From contig MHZT01000040.1 of assembly GCA_001828855.1 (NCBI GenBank), forward strand, positions 177,064-241,063: a DNA stretch of 64,000 bases. Reading direction: 5' to 3'. The translations under genes were made by a program, and so were the position numbers. The notes under the pieces were generated by a model that had not been told where the DNA came from, did not search any database, and saw nothing but the letters and a program-made list of their open reading frames with translations. Origin of the DNA: Rhodobacterales bacterium RIFCSPHIGHO2_02_FULL_62_130. Lineage in GTDB: Bacteria; Pseudomonadota; Alphaproteobacteria; Rhodobacterales; Rhodobacteraceae. Shown here piece by piece: positions 17,191 through 26,614 of the stretch; positions within the stretch are counted from its first letter, which is position 1, and each line of letters starts with the position of its first letter.

Positions 17191-19137
17191 CTAGTTGCCC
17201 GAAGGGGGCAGGGCGGCCAGACCGAACTCTGCCACGGCCTGATCAAAGCTGATGGTCTCGGTCCGCTGATCGCCCAGACGGCGCACGGAAACGGTGCGGT
17301 CCTCAACCTCTTTCATACCGATGGCAAGGATCACCGGCACCTTGCCGACCGAATGTTCGCGGACCTTGTAGTTGATCTTCTCGTTCCGCGTATCGGCCTC
17401 GGCCCGCACGCCCGCCTTGATCAGGGCGTTCTTGACCTCATGCACAAAGGGATCGGCGTCTGACACGATGGACGCCACCACAACCTGACGCGGCGCCAGC
17501 CAGAACGGCAGTTTGCCCGCGTAGTTCTCGATCAGGATGCCGATAAAGCGTTCGAATGACCCCAGCACGGCGCGGTGCAGCATGACGGGACGATGCTTTG
17601 CGCCATCCTCGCCGACATATTCCGCATCCAGCCGCACCGGCAGGTTGAAATCGGCCTGGAACGTGCCGCACTGCCATTCGCGCCCAATCGCATCGGTCAG
17701 CTTGAAGTCCAGCTTCGGGCCATAGAAGGCGCCGTCGCCGGGGTTGATGGTATAGGGCAGGCCCAGACCTTCAATCGCCTTTTGCAGCGCGGTTTCGGCC
17801 TTGTCCCAGACCTCGTCCGAGCCAACCCGCACATCGGGGCGGGTAGACAGCTTGATGTCGAACTTTTCAAAGCCAAGGTCTTTGTAAACCGAGGACAGCA
17901 GCGCGATGAAGCCCGCACATTCGGCCTCGATCTGATCTTCGGTGCAGAAGATATGCGCGTCGTCCTGCGTAAAGCCGCGCACCCGCATCAGCCCGTGCAT
18001 CGAGCCTGACGATTCATAGCGGTGGCAAGACCCGAACTCGGCTAACCGCAGCGGCAGGTCGCGGTAGGATTTGATGCCCTGATTGTAGATCTGCACATGG
18101 CAGGGGCAGTTCATCGGTTTCAGCGCGTTGATGCGCTTTTCCTTGGCGCCATCCTCGTCCACCTCGACGATGAACATGTTCTCGCGGTAGGCTTCCCAGT
18201 GGCCGGATTTCTCCCACAGGATGCGGTCAACCACTTGTGGCGTCTTGATTTCCTTGTAGCCGGCGGTACGCAGACGGCCCCGCATGTAGTCTTCCAGCCC
18301 GCGATAGATCGTCCAGCCGTTCGGGTGCCAGAACACCATGCCGGGGGCTTCCTCCTGCAGGTGGAACAGCTCCATCTCGCGGCCCAGCTTGCGGTGGTCG
18401 CGCTTGGCGGCCTCTTCCAGCATGGTCATATGGGCCTTGAGGTCGTCGCGGTTCTTGAAGGCCACGCCGTAAATGCGCTGCAACATCGGGCGGGACGCAT
18501 CGCCCAGCCAATAGGCCCCCGCCACATGGGTCAGCTTAAAGCCATCCGCCGGAACCTGACCCGTGTGCTGCAAATGCGGCCCACGGCACAGGTCTTGCCA
18601 AGCCCCGTGCCAATACATGCGAATGTCCTGATCTTCGGGAATACGCTCGATCAGTTCCAGTTTGAACGGCTCGTGCTTGCCGCGATAGTATTCGATGGCT
18701 TCGGCACGGCTCCAGACTTCGGTTTTCACCGGCTCGCGCGCGTTGATGATCTGCTTCATCTTGGCCTCGATCTGGCCAAGGTCTTCGGGCGAGAACGGCT
18801 CTTCGCGGTCGAAATCATAGAACCAGCCGTAATCGCGCACGGGGCCAATGGTCACCTTCACATCCGGCCAAATTTCCTGCACGGCGCGGGCCATGATATG
18901 CGCCAGATCATGCCGGATCAGCTCCAGCGCCTGCGCATCGTCGGACATGGTGTGGATGGCGATGGTCGCATCAGCAGGGATCGGCCATTGCAGATCGTAA
19001 TGCGCGCCGTTCACCGTGGCGGAAATCGCCTTCTTGGCAAGGCTGGTCGAAATCGACGCCGCCACTTCGGCAGCCGTCACACCGGCTGCGAATTCGCGCT
19101 TGTTGCCATCGGGGAAAGTCAGGGAAATCTGGGACAT
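17191..19137 (-). CDS. thrS: Threonyl-tRNA synthetase
   Basis: Charges tRNA-Thr; 648 residues, full length. Domains in order: TGS (about 1-62), editing domain (about 65-240, with [11 protein letters not shown]), catalytic class II core (about 245-535, with [11 protein letters not shown] near 340, [22 protein letters not shown], and [12 protein letters not shown]) and the anticodon domain (about 540-640). SD AGGAGGACAGC directly precedes the ATG. No T-box or operator hairpin was recognised in the upstream bases. Confidence 0.97.
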   Translation of the reverse strand: MSQISLTFPDGNKREFAAGVTAAEVAASISTSLAKKAISATVNGAHYDLQWPIPADATIAIHTMSDDAQALELIRHDLAHIMARAVQEIWPDVKVTIGPVRDYGWFYDFDREEPFSPEDLGQIEAKMKQIINAREPVKTEVWSRAEAIEYYRGKHEPFKLELIERIPEDQDIRMYWHGAWQDLCRGPHLQHTGQVPADGFKLTHVAGAYWLGDASRPMLQRIYGVAFKNRDDLKAHMTMLEEAAKRDHRKLGREMELFHLQEEAPGMVFWHPNGWTIYRGLEDYMRGRLRTAGYKEIKTPQVVDRILWEKSGHWEAYRENMFIVEVDEDGAKEKRINALKPMNCPCHVQIYNQGIKSYRDLPLRLAEFGSCHRYESSGSMHGLMRVRGFTQDDAHIFCTEDQIEAECAGFIALLSSVYKDLGFEKFDIKLSTRPDVRVGSDEVWDKAETALQKAIEGLGLPYTINPGDGAFYGPKLDFKLTDAIGREWQCGTFQADFNLPVRLDAEYVGEDGAKHRPVMLHRAVLGSFERFIGILIENYAGKLPFWLAPRQVVVASIVSDADPFVHEVKNALIKAGVRAEADTRNEKINYKVREHSVGKVPVILAIGMKEVEDRTVSVRRLGDQRTETISFDQAVAEFGLAALPPSGN

Positions 19138-19460
19138 GCTGTCCTCCTCGTCGTTTTGGCGCCTACGAAACGCCCGGTTGCGGGTTATGTTGGCGGCGTT
19201 TTCGCGCGCGCGGGCAGAGTTGTCAACCAGCCTCCCAGCTTCATCTTGGACTAAATACTCCCGCCGGAGGGTGAGGCGCGCCCGGAAAAGGGTCCGGTGG
19301 ACCCTTTTCAGCGTCGAACGCCCCGCGCGTGGCGGGGTGGGGGCCTACCGTGAAGAAAAGAGCTTTCGGCGGGAGTATTTGGGCCAAGACGAAACGGCCA
19401 GAAAGACCTGTCCGGCTTTGAGGGCTGTTGCTATATCAGGAAAAAAACCAAGGGGGCGAC
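19138..19460. other. Divergent intergenic region with a long palindrome
   Basis: 323 bases between thrS and the hydrolase gene. It is mostly occupied by palindrome A copy 2 and the 92 bases between its arms, which include a GC-rich hairpin CCCCGC/GCGGGG around 19321-19336. No conserved gene was recognised. Promoters for the two flanking genes could not be assigned. Confidence 0.5.
19239..19393. repeat. Dispersed palindrome A, copy 2 (wide-loop)
   Basis: Left arm 19239-19270 and right arm 19363-19393 carry the same CTTCATCTTGG...AATACTCCCGCCGG pattern in opposite orientation with a few mismatches. The 92-base centre contrasts with 13-14 bases in copies at 6152 and 27177, as if something had been inserted in or lost from the loop. 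Confidence 0.75.
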
Positions 19461-20207
19461 ATGAGCGGGCCGGACCATCTGACCACGCCGCAGGGGCGGC
19501 GCATTGCCTATCACCAGACTGCCGGTCAAGGGCCGGGGGTGGTGTTTCTGGGCGGGTTCAAATCCGATATGCAGGGGACGAAGGCGGTCTATTTGCAGGA
19601 TTGGGCCGAACGGAATGGGCGGGCCTTCTTGCGGTTTGACTATTCGGGGCATGGCCAATCTTCGGGTGATTTTCTGGCGGGCGCGATTGGCGACTGGTTT
19701 GAAGATGCGCGGGCGGCGGTGACAGCGCTGACCGAAGGCCCGCAGGTTCTGGTCGGCTCGTCGATGGGGGGCTGGATCGCGTTGCTGCTGGCGCGGGCGA
19801 TGCCGGATCGGGTGGCGGGTCTGGTGGGGATCGCGTCGGCACCTGACTTTACCGAAGACAGCATGTGGCAAGGCTTTACCGAGGCACAGCGGGCGGAAAT
19901 GGCGACGACGGGGCAGGTGGCTTTGCCGTCGGAATATTCCGATGCCCCTTACGTCATCACACGGCGGCTGATCGAGGATGGGCGGGATCATCTGGTCTTG
20001 CGCGCCCCTCTGGCGTTGCCGTTTCCGGTGCGGCTTTTGCAAGGCACGGCAGATGTCGATGTGCCGCAAGAGGTGGCGCTGCGACTGTTGGCCCATGCCT
20101 CGGGCGATGACATCCGGCTGTCCTTGGTCAAAGGCGCGGACCACCGCTTTTCCACGCCGGACTGTCTGGCAATGATCACGCAAGCGATTGACGACGTTCT
20201 GGCCTGA
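19461..20207 (+). CDS. Alpha/beta hydrolase
   Basis: 248 residues, single hydrolase fold. The start MSGPDHLTTPQGRRIAYHQT is supported by SD AAGGGGG. The oxyanion strand is VVFLGGFKSDMQGTKA (about 27-42), the nucleophile elbow is VGSSMGGW (Ser about 99), an acid lies near the GTADVD segment (about 202) and the His in ADHRFS (about 232). Resembles the ABHD10/YqiA-like esterase group. Substrate unknown; it is the first of two tandem hydrolases. Confidence 0.85.
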   Translation: MSGPDHLTTPQGRRIAYHQTAGQGPGVVFLGGFKSDMQGTKAVYLQDWAERNGRAFLRFDYSGHGQSSGDFLAGAIGDWFEDARAAVTALTEGPQVLVGSSMGGWIALLLARAMPDRVAGLVGIASAPDFTEDSMWQGFTEAQRAEMATTGQVALPSEYSDAPYVITRRLIEDGRDHLVLRAPLALPFPVRLLQGTADVDVPQEVALRLLAHASGDDIRLSLVKGADHRFSTPDCLAMITQAIDDVLA

Positions 20208-20391
20208 TTACACCTTTGCACTTTTTCTGCATTTTGGTGAAATTTCGTAACCAGACAAGACTCGGGTAGGATTCAAGATAATCCTTCATTCTGAATAAGT
20301 CTGAATAGTATCTTCGTGTGAAATCCAAGCTATGCAGGTTGTGAAATTCGAATAATCTGCTGCCAGCTTTAACATCAGGACAAACGCCGCC

Positions 20392-21102
20392 ATGAATGAT
20401 CCGCTTGTCCTGATCCCCGGTCTGATGGCGGATGCACGGCTGTTCCTGCCGCAGATGGTGCAGCTGGGGGCGGATCGGGCCATGCTGGTTGTGCTGCCCA
20501 CCCGCGGCGAAACGGTCGAGCAGATGTCCGAGGCCATCCTGCCCGCATTGCCGCCGAAATTCGCGCTGCTCGGGCATGGTCTGGGCGGCGACATTGCGCT
20601 GGATCTGATCCGTCGTGTGCCGGATCGGGTGACCCGTGTGATCCTGATGGCCACCGATCCTCTGCCCGAACCGCCCGCCAGTGCCGCCGCGCGCGAGATG
20701 CGGATCGTGGCCGCGCGGTCGGGCCGTCTTGGGCAAGCGATGCATGAGGAAATCCCGCCCGCTGCCTTGGCCGATACCGAATGGCGGGCCGAGATTCTGG
20801 CGCTTGTGCAGGATATGGCGCTGGGTTTGGGGGAGGGGGCGTTCCTGCGCCAGTCCCGCGCGCTGCAACGCCGCCCAGATCAGCAAAAGACGATGCGGCG
20901 GGTGAAACTGCCCGCTTTGGTGATCGCAGGTGCGGCGGATACGCTGGTGCCGATGCGGCGGTCGGAATTCACCGCAGGGCTGATGCCCTTTGGCAAGTTG
21001 CAGGTGATTGCCGATGCAGGCCATCTTGCCTCGCTGGAACAGCCCGAAGCTGTCAGCGAGGCTTTGGCGGCCTTTCTGAAAGGCCCGGTGCTACTGCGCT
21101 GA
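20392..21102 (+). CDS. Alpha/beta hydrolase (second, divergent)
   Basis: 236 residues. The fold starts PLVLIPGLMADARLF. At the nucleophile position the elbow reads LLGHGLGGDIAL, with His-Gly-Leu where Ser is expected (family GxSxG); the elbow centre is Gly, so the catalytic Ser may be missing. An acid is in AGAADTLVP (about 187) and the His in IADAGHLASLEQPEAV (about 213). Its 3' end overlaps the convergent phaZ by 12 bases. The lack of the Ser suggests a non-hydrolytic or altered chemistry. Confidence 0.78.
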   Translation: MNDPLVLIPGLMADARLFLPQMVQLGADRAMLVVLPTRGETVEQMSEAILPALPPKFALLGHGLGGDIALDLIRRVPDRVTRVILMATDPLPEPPASAAAREMRIVAARSGRLGQAMHEEIPPAALADTEWRAEILALVQDMALGLGEGAFLRQSRALQRRPDQQKTMRRVKLPALVIAGAADTLVPMRRSEFTAGLMPFGKLQVIADAGHLASLEQPEAVSEALAAFLKGPVLLR

Positions 21103-22380
21103 CTTCACGGCTGCCAGTTTGGGAGCTTCGATCTTGGCCACTTTCGGCGCGCCAGAATTGGCGTCGATAAAGTTCAGCACCAGCGGGCGGATGTTCAACC
21201 GCCAGCTTTTGCCCGCGAAGATGCCGTAATGGCCCGCGCCCGGTTCAAGGTGGCTGGCCTTTTTCGAATCAGGCAGGCCGGTCAGCAGATCCAGCGCCGC
21301 GATGCACTGGCCCGGCGCGGAAATATCATCTTCCGAACCTTCCACCGTCTTCACCGCCACTTGGGTGATCGCGCCGATATCCACCTTTTTGCCCGCCACG
21401 ACGAATTCGTTCTTGGCGATTTCGCGGTTTTTGAAGATCCGCTCGACGGTGGAAAGATAGAACTCGGCGGTCATATCCATCACCGACAGATATTCATCAT
21501 AGAACCGGTTATGGGCGTCGTGATCCGAAGCCTCACCCTGCGCGACGCGCATGATCTGGTCGGTAAAGGCCTTGGTGTGGCGTTCCGCGTTCATCGACAT
21601 AAAGCTTTGAAGCTGCAACAGCCCCGGATAGACTAGCCGCCCCACGCCCTTGTATTTGAAGCCGACGCGCTGGATGGCGATCTGTTCCAACTGCCCCATG
21701 GTGATGCGGCGGCCAAAGTCGGTCACGTCTGTCGCGGCGGCATCGGGATCAATCGGCCCACCGATCAGGGTCAGGCTGCGCGGCTGTGCGGCTGGGTCTT
21801 CGCCTGCCAGATAGGCGGTGGCGGCAAGGGTCAGCGGCGCGGGCTGACAGATGGCGATCACATGGGTGTCCGGCCCAAGATGTCGCATGAAATCAACCAG
21901 ATAAAGCGTGTAATCCTCGATGTCGAACTTGCCTTCCGACACCGGAATATCGCGGGCATTGTGCCAGTCGGTGACATAGACATCGGCATCGGGCAACAGG
22001 CTGGAGACGGTAGAGCGCAGCAGCGTCGCGTAATGGCCCGACATCGGCGCCACCAGTAGAATCTTGCGCGTCATCGGTGCGCGGCGGCGGACATGGAAAT
22101 GGATCAGGCTGCCGAAGGGCTTGTCCACCACATTAACCACATCGACAAGGTGATCCTGCCCGTCGGGACCGGGGATCGACCGGATGCCCCAATCCGGCTT
22201 GGCCACCATGCGGCGGAAACTGCGCTCGGTCACTTCGCCCCAGGCTGCGGTCAGTTGCAGCATCGGGCTGAACGACATCGAGAACGCCGGATAAGACGCC
22301 ATTGCCCTTGCGGTGGCACCCATCCACTCATTTGTGTTACGGATGCTTTCCATAAGGTCATAGGTGGTCATATACTTCAT
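21091..22380 (-). CDS. phaZ: Intracellular poly(3-hydroxybutyrate) depolymerase
   Basis: Mobilises PHB granules inside the cell. 429 residues from ATG 22380 (MKYMTTYDLMESIRNTNEW); an upstream in-frame GTG-type extension lacks homology. The active-site Cys178 lies in VIAICQPAPL, as in PhaZ1-type cysteine depolymerases. The C-terminal His lies in LEPGAGHYGIFAGKSWR. SD AAGGAGACGCCG precedes the ATG. Divergent from phaC with a PhaR-type box between them. Confidence 0.93.
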   Translation of the reverse strand: MKYMTTYDLMESIRNTNEWMGATARAMASYPAFSMSFSPMLQLTAAWGEVTERSFRRMVAKPDWGIRSIPGPDGQDHLVDVVNVVDKPFGSLIHFHVRRRAPMTRKILLVAPMSGHYATLLRSTVSSLLPDADVYVTDWHNARDIPVSEGKFDIEDYTLYLVDFMRHLGPDTHVIAICQPAPLTLAATAYLAGEDPAAQPRSLTLIGGPIDPDAAATDVTDFGRRITMGQLEQIAIQRVGFKYKGVGRLVYPGLLQLQSFMSMNAERHTKAFTDQIMRVAQGEASDHDAHNRFYDEYLSVMDMTAEFYLSTVERIFKNREIAKNEFVVAGKKVDIGAITQVAVKTVEGSEDDISAPGQCIAALDLLTGLPDSKKASHLEPGAGHYGIFAGKSWRLNIRPLVLNFIDANSGAPKVAKIEAPKLAAVKSAQ

Positions 22381-22449
22381 CGGCGTCTCCTTGCGTGGAA
22401 AAGGGCCACGGCCCGTTTGCCGCATACCCTTAGGGGCAGGGCGAAGTTA

Positions 22450-22464
22450 TGCTGCACAGCAGCG
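22450..22464. promoter_or_regulatory. PhaR-type box between phaZ and phaC
   Basis: TGCTGC-ACA-GCAGCG, an almost perfect dyad, 23 bases before the phaC start and 70 before the phaZ start. The same arms occur at 24357, 30798 and 35432. Confidence 0.6.
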
Positions 22465-22486
22465 AGAATAGGGGCGAAAGTTTAAC

Positions 22487-24283
22487 ATGACAACTGAAGA
22501 CAACGACGCAGGCGCAAAATTGGAAAGATTGAATGCCAATCTTGCGAAAGTAGAAGCGTTGTCTGCCCGCCTGATGGCCGCTTTGGCCGCGCGCAAGCCT
22601 TCGGACCCCGGTGTGCAGGGGCCGGGCAATGACATCTATATGAAGGCCGCCACCGCCTATATCGCGGCGATGATGCAAGATCCGGCCAAGGTGCTGGAAA
22701 ATCAGGTAAGCTACTGGGGCAAAACCCTGAAGCATTATGTCGAGGCGCAGCAGGCGCTGGCCTCGGGCGAATTCAAGGCCCCTGCCGATCCCTTCCCGAA
22801 GGACCGCCGCTTTTCCAACCCGCTGTGGGAAACCCATCCCGCCTTCAACTACCTCAAGCAGCAGTATCAGTTGAACGCCGAGGCTGTTCACAATTCCGTT
22901 GAGGCGATGGACGCCATCGATCCGGGCGACAAGCGCCGTGTGGAATACTTCACCCGCCAGATCGTCGATATGATGGCGCCGACGAATTTCCTTGGCACCA
23001 ACCCCGACGCGCTTGAAAAAGCGGTCGAGACCGATGGCGCAAGTCTGGTGCAGGGGCTTGAAAATCTGGTCCGCGACATCGAGGCGAATAACGGCGAATT
23101 GCTGGTGACGCTGGCTGACCGCGAAGCGTTCCACGTTGGCCAGAATATCGCCTCTACCCCCGGTTCGGTGGTCTACCGCAATCGCATGTTCGAGCTGATC
23201 CAGTATACCCCCACCACGGAAACCGTCTACCAGACGCCCTTGCTGATCTTCCCGCCGTGGATCAACAAATTCTACGTGATGGACCTGAAGCCGCAGAACA
23301 GCCTGATCAAATGGATTGTCGATCAGGGCTTTACGCTGTTTGTGGTGTCTTGGGTCAACCCCGATGCATCTTACGCCGATGTCGGGATGGATGACTATAT
23401 CCGCGAAGGCTATCTGACCGCGATGGCCGAGGTGCGCCGCATCACCGGCGAAAAGCAGATCAATGCCGTGGGCTATTGCATCGCAGGCACCACGCTGGGC
23501 CTGACCTTGGCGCATCTGCAAAAGGCGGGAGATCAATCGGTCAAGACCGCGACCTTCTTCACCACGCTGGCCGATTTCTCCGATCCGGGCGAGGTGGGCG
23601 TATTCCTGAACGATGATTTTGTCGATGGCATCGAACGGCAGGCCAACAATGACGGGATTCTCGCGCGCACCTTCATGAGCCGGACATTTTCCTTCCTGCG
23701 CTCGAACGACCTGATCTATCAGCCCGCGATCAAAAGCTACATGATGGGCGAGGCCCCGCCCGCCTTTGATCTGCTCTATTGGAACGGCGACGGCACCAAC
23801 CTTCCGGCCAAGATGGCGCTGCAATATCTGCGCGGGCTGTGCCAGCAGGACGGCTTTGCCAAGGGCGCGTTTCCGGTGTTCGGGCGGCCTGTCAGCCTGT
23901 CTGACATCAAGCTGCCGCTCTGCGCCATCGCCTGCGAAACCGACCATATCGCGCATTGGCGTGGCAGCTTTAACGGCATCAAACAGATGGGGTCCGAGGA
24001 TAAGACCTTCATCCTGTCGCAGTCGGGCCATATCGCGGGCATCATCAACCCGCCTTCCAAGGGCAAATATGGCCACTACACCAGTGCCGCCCCCGTTTCG
24101 GGCGACCCCGAGGCATGGCTGGCAGGGGCAACCTTCAATCAGGGAAGCTGGTGGCCACGCTGGGGCGCATGGCTGTCGGCGCAGTCCGGCCAACAAATAA
24201 AGGCCCGCGTCCCCGGTGATTCGGTGCATCCCGTGCTATGCCCCGCGCCCGGCACCTATGTGACCGCTCAGCCAACTGGTTGA
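22487..24283 (+). CDS. phaC: Class I poly(3-hydroxyalkanoate) synthase
   Basis: Polymerises (R)-3-hydroxybutyryl-CoA into PHB at the granule surface. 598 residues, class I length. Catalytic triad visible: Cys331 in GYCIAGTT (lipase-like box with Ala in place of the common Gly), Asp486 in CETDHIAHW and His515 in QSGHIAGIINPP. PWINKFYVMDL near residue 262 is also typical. It starts the phaC-phaP-phaR series; the 145-base spacer to phaP carries two PhaR-type boxes. Confidence 0.97.
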   Translation: MTTEDNDAGAKLERLNANLAKVEALSARLMAALAARKPSDPGVQGPGNDIYMKAATAYIAAMMQDPAKVLENQVSYWGKTLKHYVEAQQALASGEFKAPADPFPKDRRFSNPLWETHPAFNYLKQQYQLNAEAVHNSVEAMDAIDPGDKRRVEYFTRQIVDMMAPTNFLGTNPDALEKAVETDGASLVQGLENLVRDIEANNGELLVTLADREAFHVGQNIASTPGSVVYRNRMFELIQYTPTTETVYQTPLLIFPPWINKFYVMDLKPQNSLIKWIVDQGFTLFVVSWVNPDASYADVGMDDYIREGYLTAMAEVRRITGEKQINAVGYCIAGTTLGLTLAHLQKAGDQSVKTATFFTTLADFSDPGEVGVFLNDDFVDGIERQANNDGILARTFMSRTFSFLRSNDLIYQPAIKSYMMGEAPPAFDLLYWNGDGTNLPAKMALQYLRGLCQQDGFAKGAFPVFGRPVSLSDIKLPLCAIACETDHIAHWRGSFNGIKQMGSEDKTFILSQSGHIAGIINPPSKGKYGHYTSAAPVSGDPEAWLAGATFNQGSWWPRWGAWLSAQSGQQIKARVPGDSVHPVLCPAPGTYVTAQPTG

Positions 24284-24330
24284 GCGGACAGAGCTTTTTA
24301 CCCGCGTCAAGCCCTGCGTCACTGTCATCG

Positions 24331-24371
24331 CTGCGTTGCAGAAGATTTACTTGAAATGCTGCACTGCAGCA
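24331..24371. promoter_or_regulatory. Two PhaR-type boxes upstream of phaP
   Basis: CTGC-GTT-GCAG at 24331-24341 and TGCTGC-ACT-GCAGCA at 24357-24371, the second a perfect dyad 57 bases before phaP. They closely resemble the TGC-rich dyad bound by PhaR in Paracoccus denitrificans. Confidence 0.65.
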
Positions 24372-24428
24372 TGTATATATTGATCATCAGGAAACGGGCG
24401 GAACCCGAAACCCTTAGGAGCAAATCAA

Positions 24429-24878
24429 ATGACCAAGACCCCGGATTTCACCAAAGCATTCCAAGACGCAATGGCTTCGTTCCCCGTGGACGCAACCGCG
24501 TTCCAGAACGCGTTCAAAACCCAAGCCGCTTTCGGCGAGAAGCTGTCCAAAGTCGCTTTGGAAGCTGCTGAAAAGTCGACCGAAATCTCGTCCAAATGGG
24601 CGAAAGAAACCATCGCCAAGCTGTCGGCTGCTGCCAAAGCCAAAGCCGAGCCGACCGATTACACCAAAGCCGCAACCGACTTCGCATCGGCCGCTGCTGA
24701 ACTGGCTGCCGAAAATCTGGCTGCTTTCGCTGAAGTTGCGAAAAAAGTGCAGTCCGAAACCGTTGAACTGTTGCTGGCCGCTGGCAAGGACGCTTCGGAA
24801 GAAGCAACCGCAGCCGTGAAGAAAGCCGCGACCGAAGCAACCAACGTTGCGAAAAAAGCAGCCGCTGCTGCCAAGTGA
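24429..24878 (+). CDS. phaP: Phasin (PHB granule-associated protein)
   Basis: 149 residues, Ala/Lys/Glu-rich, amphipathic helices throughout, coating PHB granules. The start MTKTPDFTKAFQDAMASFPVD and the segment TQAAFGEKLSKVALEAAEKSTEISSKW are in phasin_2 style. The last third is a run of AAVKKAATEATNVAKKAAAAAK. Codon use is restricted to frequent codons, fitting high expression. Preceded by AGGAG and followed by a strong terminator. Confidence 0.92.
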   Translation: MTKTPDFTKAFQDAMASFPVDATAFQNAFKTQAAFGEKLSKVALEAAEKSTEISSKWAKETIAKLSAAAKAKAEPTDYTKAATDFASAAAELAAENLAAFAEVAKKVQSETVELLLAAGKDASEEATAAVKKAATEATNVAKKAAAAAK

Positions 24879-24927
24879 TCCTTTAGGATCGCGCGTCTCC
24901 TTTCCTCCCCCACAGGATGATGCGCAT

Positions 24928-24960
24928 GGGCGGGCCTATAGCCCGCCCTTTCTTTTTTTT
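24928..24960 (+). terminator. Intrinsic terminator of phaP
   Basis: GGGCGGGC (24928-24935) and GCCCGCCC (24941-24948), loop CTATA, followed by TTTCTTTTTTTT. Clear Rho-independent terminator just before the phaR promoter region. Confidence 0.9.
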
Positions 24961-24990
24961 CTGCACTGCCCTAGACTTCTCTGCACTGCA
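24961..24990. promoter_or_regulatory. PhaR-type half-dyads upstream of phaR
   Basis: CTGCACTGCC at 24961-24970 and CTGCACTGCA at 24981-24990, 20 bases apart, i.e. two helical turns. Suggests autoregulation of phaR by its product. Confidence 0.55.
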
Positions 24991-25021
24991 ATAAAACTGC
25001 ATGAAGACCGGGGAGTCTGTG

Positions 25022-25582
25022 ATGGCCGATACTGCCAAGCCGCTGTTGATCAAGCGTTACGCCAGCCGTCGTCTCTATAACACCGAGACATCGGATTATG
25101 TGACACTGGAAGACATCGCAGGCTTCATCCGCGCAGGGCGCGAGGTGCAGATCGTCGATCTGAAATCCGGCGATGATCTGACGCGCCAATACCTGCTGCA
25201 AATCGTGGCCGAGCATGAATCCAAAGGCGACACCGTGTTGCCCACCAATGTGCTGACCGATCTGGTGCGGTCCTACACCACCAATATCCAGTCAGTCGTG
25301 CCGCAATTCCTGTCCGCCAGCTTTGAGATGCTGCGCGACGGCCAGCACAAGGTGATCGAAAACCTTGGCACCATCCCGAACCCGCTGACCGCGATGCCGG
25401 GCTTTGACATGATGCGTAAGCAGCAGGAAGCCTTCATGAAAACCATGATGGGCGGCGTTCCCGGCTGGGGCGGCTCTGGTCCGGCGTCGGAAGAACCGCA
25501 AACCCCGCAGGCTGTCGCGGATGAACTGGCCGAGATCAAAAAGCAATTCGCCGAATTGCAGAAAAAGCTCTCGAAACTCTGA
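25022..25582 (+). CDS. phaR: PHB synthesis repressor PhaR
   Basis: Represses phasin and other PHB genes and is released by binding PHB. 186 residues from ATG 25022 (SD GGGGAG; an upstream in-frame ATG at 25001 adds only 7 residues). The DNA-binding domain is KPLLIKRYASRRLYNTETSDYVTLEDIA (about 7-34); the PHB-binding region follows to about 110, then a Met/Gly/Pro-rich linker and a C-terminal coiled coil ADELAEIKKQFAELQKKLSK. Confidence 0.95.
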   Translation: MADTAKPLLIKRYASRRLYNTETSDYVTLEDIAGFIRAGREVQIVDLKSGDDLTRQYLLQIVAEHESKGDTVLPTNVLTDLVRSYTTNIQSVVPQFLSASFEMLRDGQHKVIENLGTIPNPLTAMPGFDMMRKQQEAFMKTMMGGVPGWGGSGPASEEPQTPQAVADELAEIKKQFAELQKKLSKL

Positions 25583-25597
25583 GGTGGGGGCGTGGCC

Positions 25598-26545
25598 ATG
25601 CCCGAAGTGCAAGGGCGCGTCACGCTCTGGGGGATCGAGGTGTTTCTGGCCGTCGCCGAAGAGGGCGCGATTTCGGCGGCCGCCAAACGGCTGGGCGTCA
25701 GCCCTTCGGCGATCAGCCAGCAGTTGACGGGGCTTGAAACCGCGCTGGGGGCCGTGCTGCTGGACCGATCCGCCCGCCCGATGCGCCCCACACCCGCAGG
25801 GGCAATGTTTCGCCGCCACGCCCAGACCATCCTCAATGCCGAAGCCGAAGCGCGGGCCGAGTTGGGGCTGGCCGATCTGTCAGGCCTGACCACCCTGCGC
25901 CTTGGCATGATCGAAGATTTCGACGCCGAGGTTACGCCGCGTCTGCTGTCGGCACTGGCGCAGGATCTCAAGGGCTGCCGCTTCCTCTTGGAAACCGGTG
26001 CCAGCCACCGCCTGCTGGACCAGTTGGAATCCCGCGCGCTGGATATGGTCGTCGCCGCCGATCTGGGCAGCGAGGCCGCCGATGATGGCTGGCGCGAAGT
26101 GCATCCCCTGCTGGCCGAACCGTTTCTGGCCGTCACGCCCAAGGGCCGCACACCCGATGATCTGCCGCTGATCCAGTATACCGCGCGCCACCTGATGGGG
26201 CGGCAGATCGCCAGCCATCTGGCGCGGCTGAACCTGCGGCTGGCGCATCGCTTCGAGTTGGACAGCTATAACGCCATTCTGGCGATGGTCGCGGGCGGGC
26301 AGGGTTGGACGATCCTGACCCCGCTTGCCCTGCATCAGGCCGCCCGCTTTCGCGGCGCGGTCGATGTCGCGCCCTTGCCCTTCGCCCCCTTGGAGCGCAC
26401 GCTGTCCCTGTCAGCCCGCGCAGGCGTGTTGCGCGATGTGCCGGCTCAGGTGGCGGCGCACCTGACGCGCCTGATCGAAGATGCCGTCGTCGCCCCCGCC
26501 CGCGCGGAATGGCCGTGGCTCGGGGTCAGTTTGCGCGTGCTTTAG
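25598..26545 (+). CDS. LysR-family transcriptional regulator
   Basis: 315 residues from ATG 25598; GTG 25592 is possible and adds 2 residues (SD GAGG or GGGGG at 25581-25590 fits either). HTH about residues 13-65 (FLAVAEEGAISAAAKRLGVSPSAISQQ), then an effector domain. Begins only 15 bases after phaR and shares its direction, so it may be co-transcribed with phaR. Ligand and targets are not recognisable. Confidence 0.85.
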   Translation: MPEVQGRVTLWGIEVFLAVAEEGAISAAAKRLGVSPSAISQQLTGLETALGAVLLDRSARPMRPTPAGAMFRRHAQTILNAEAEARAELGLADLSGLTTLRLGMIEDFDAEVTPRLLSALAQDLKGCRFLLETGASHRLLDQLESRALDMVVAADLGSEAADDGWREVHPLLAEPFLAVTPKGRTPDDLPLIQYTARHLMGRQIASHLARLNLRLAHRFELDSYNAILAMVAGGQGWTILTPLALHQAARFRGAVDVAPLPFAPLERTLSLSARAGVLRDVPAQVAAHLTRLIEDAVVAPARAEWPWLGVSLRVL

Positions 26546-26614
26546 CCGCAGAATTGGCATTTGCCTTCCGGCGGGGCGGGGTCTAGGCAGACCCAAAGCG
26601 CAAAGGGGCAAGAC

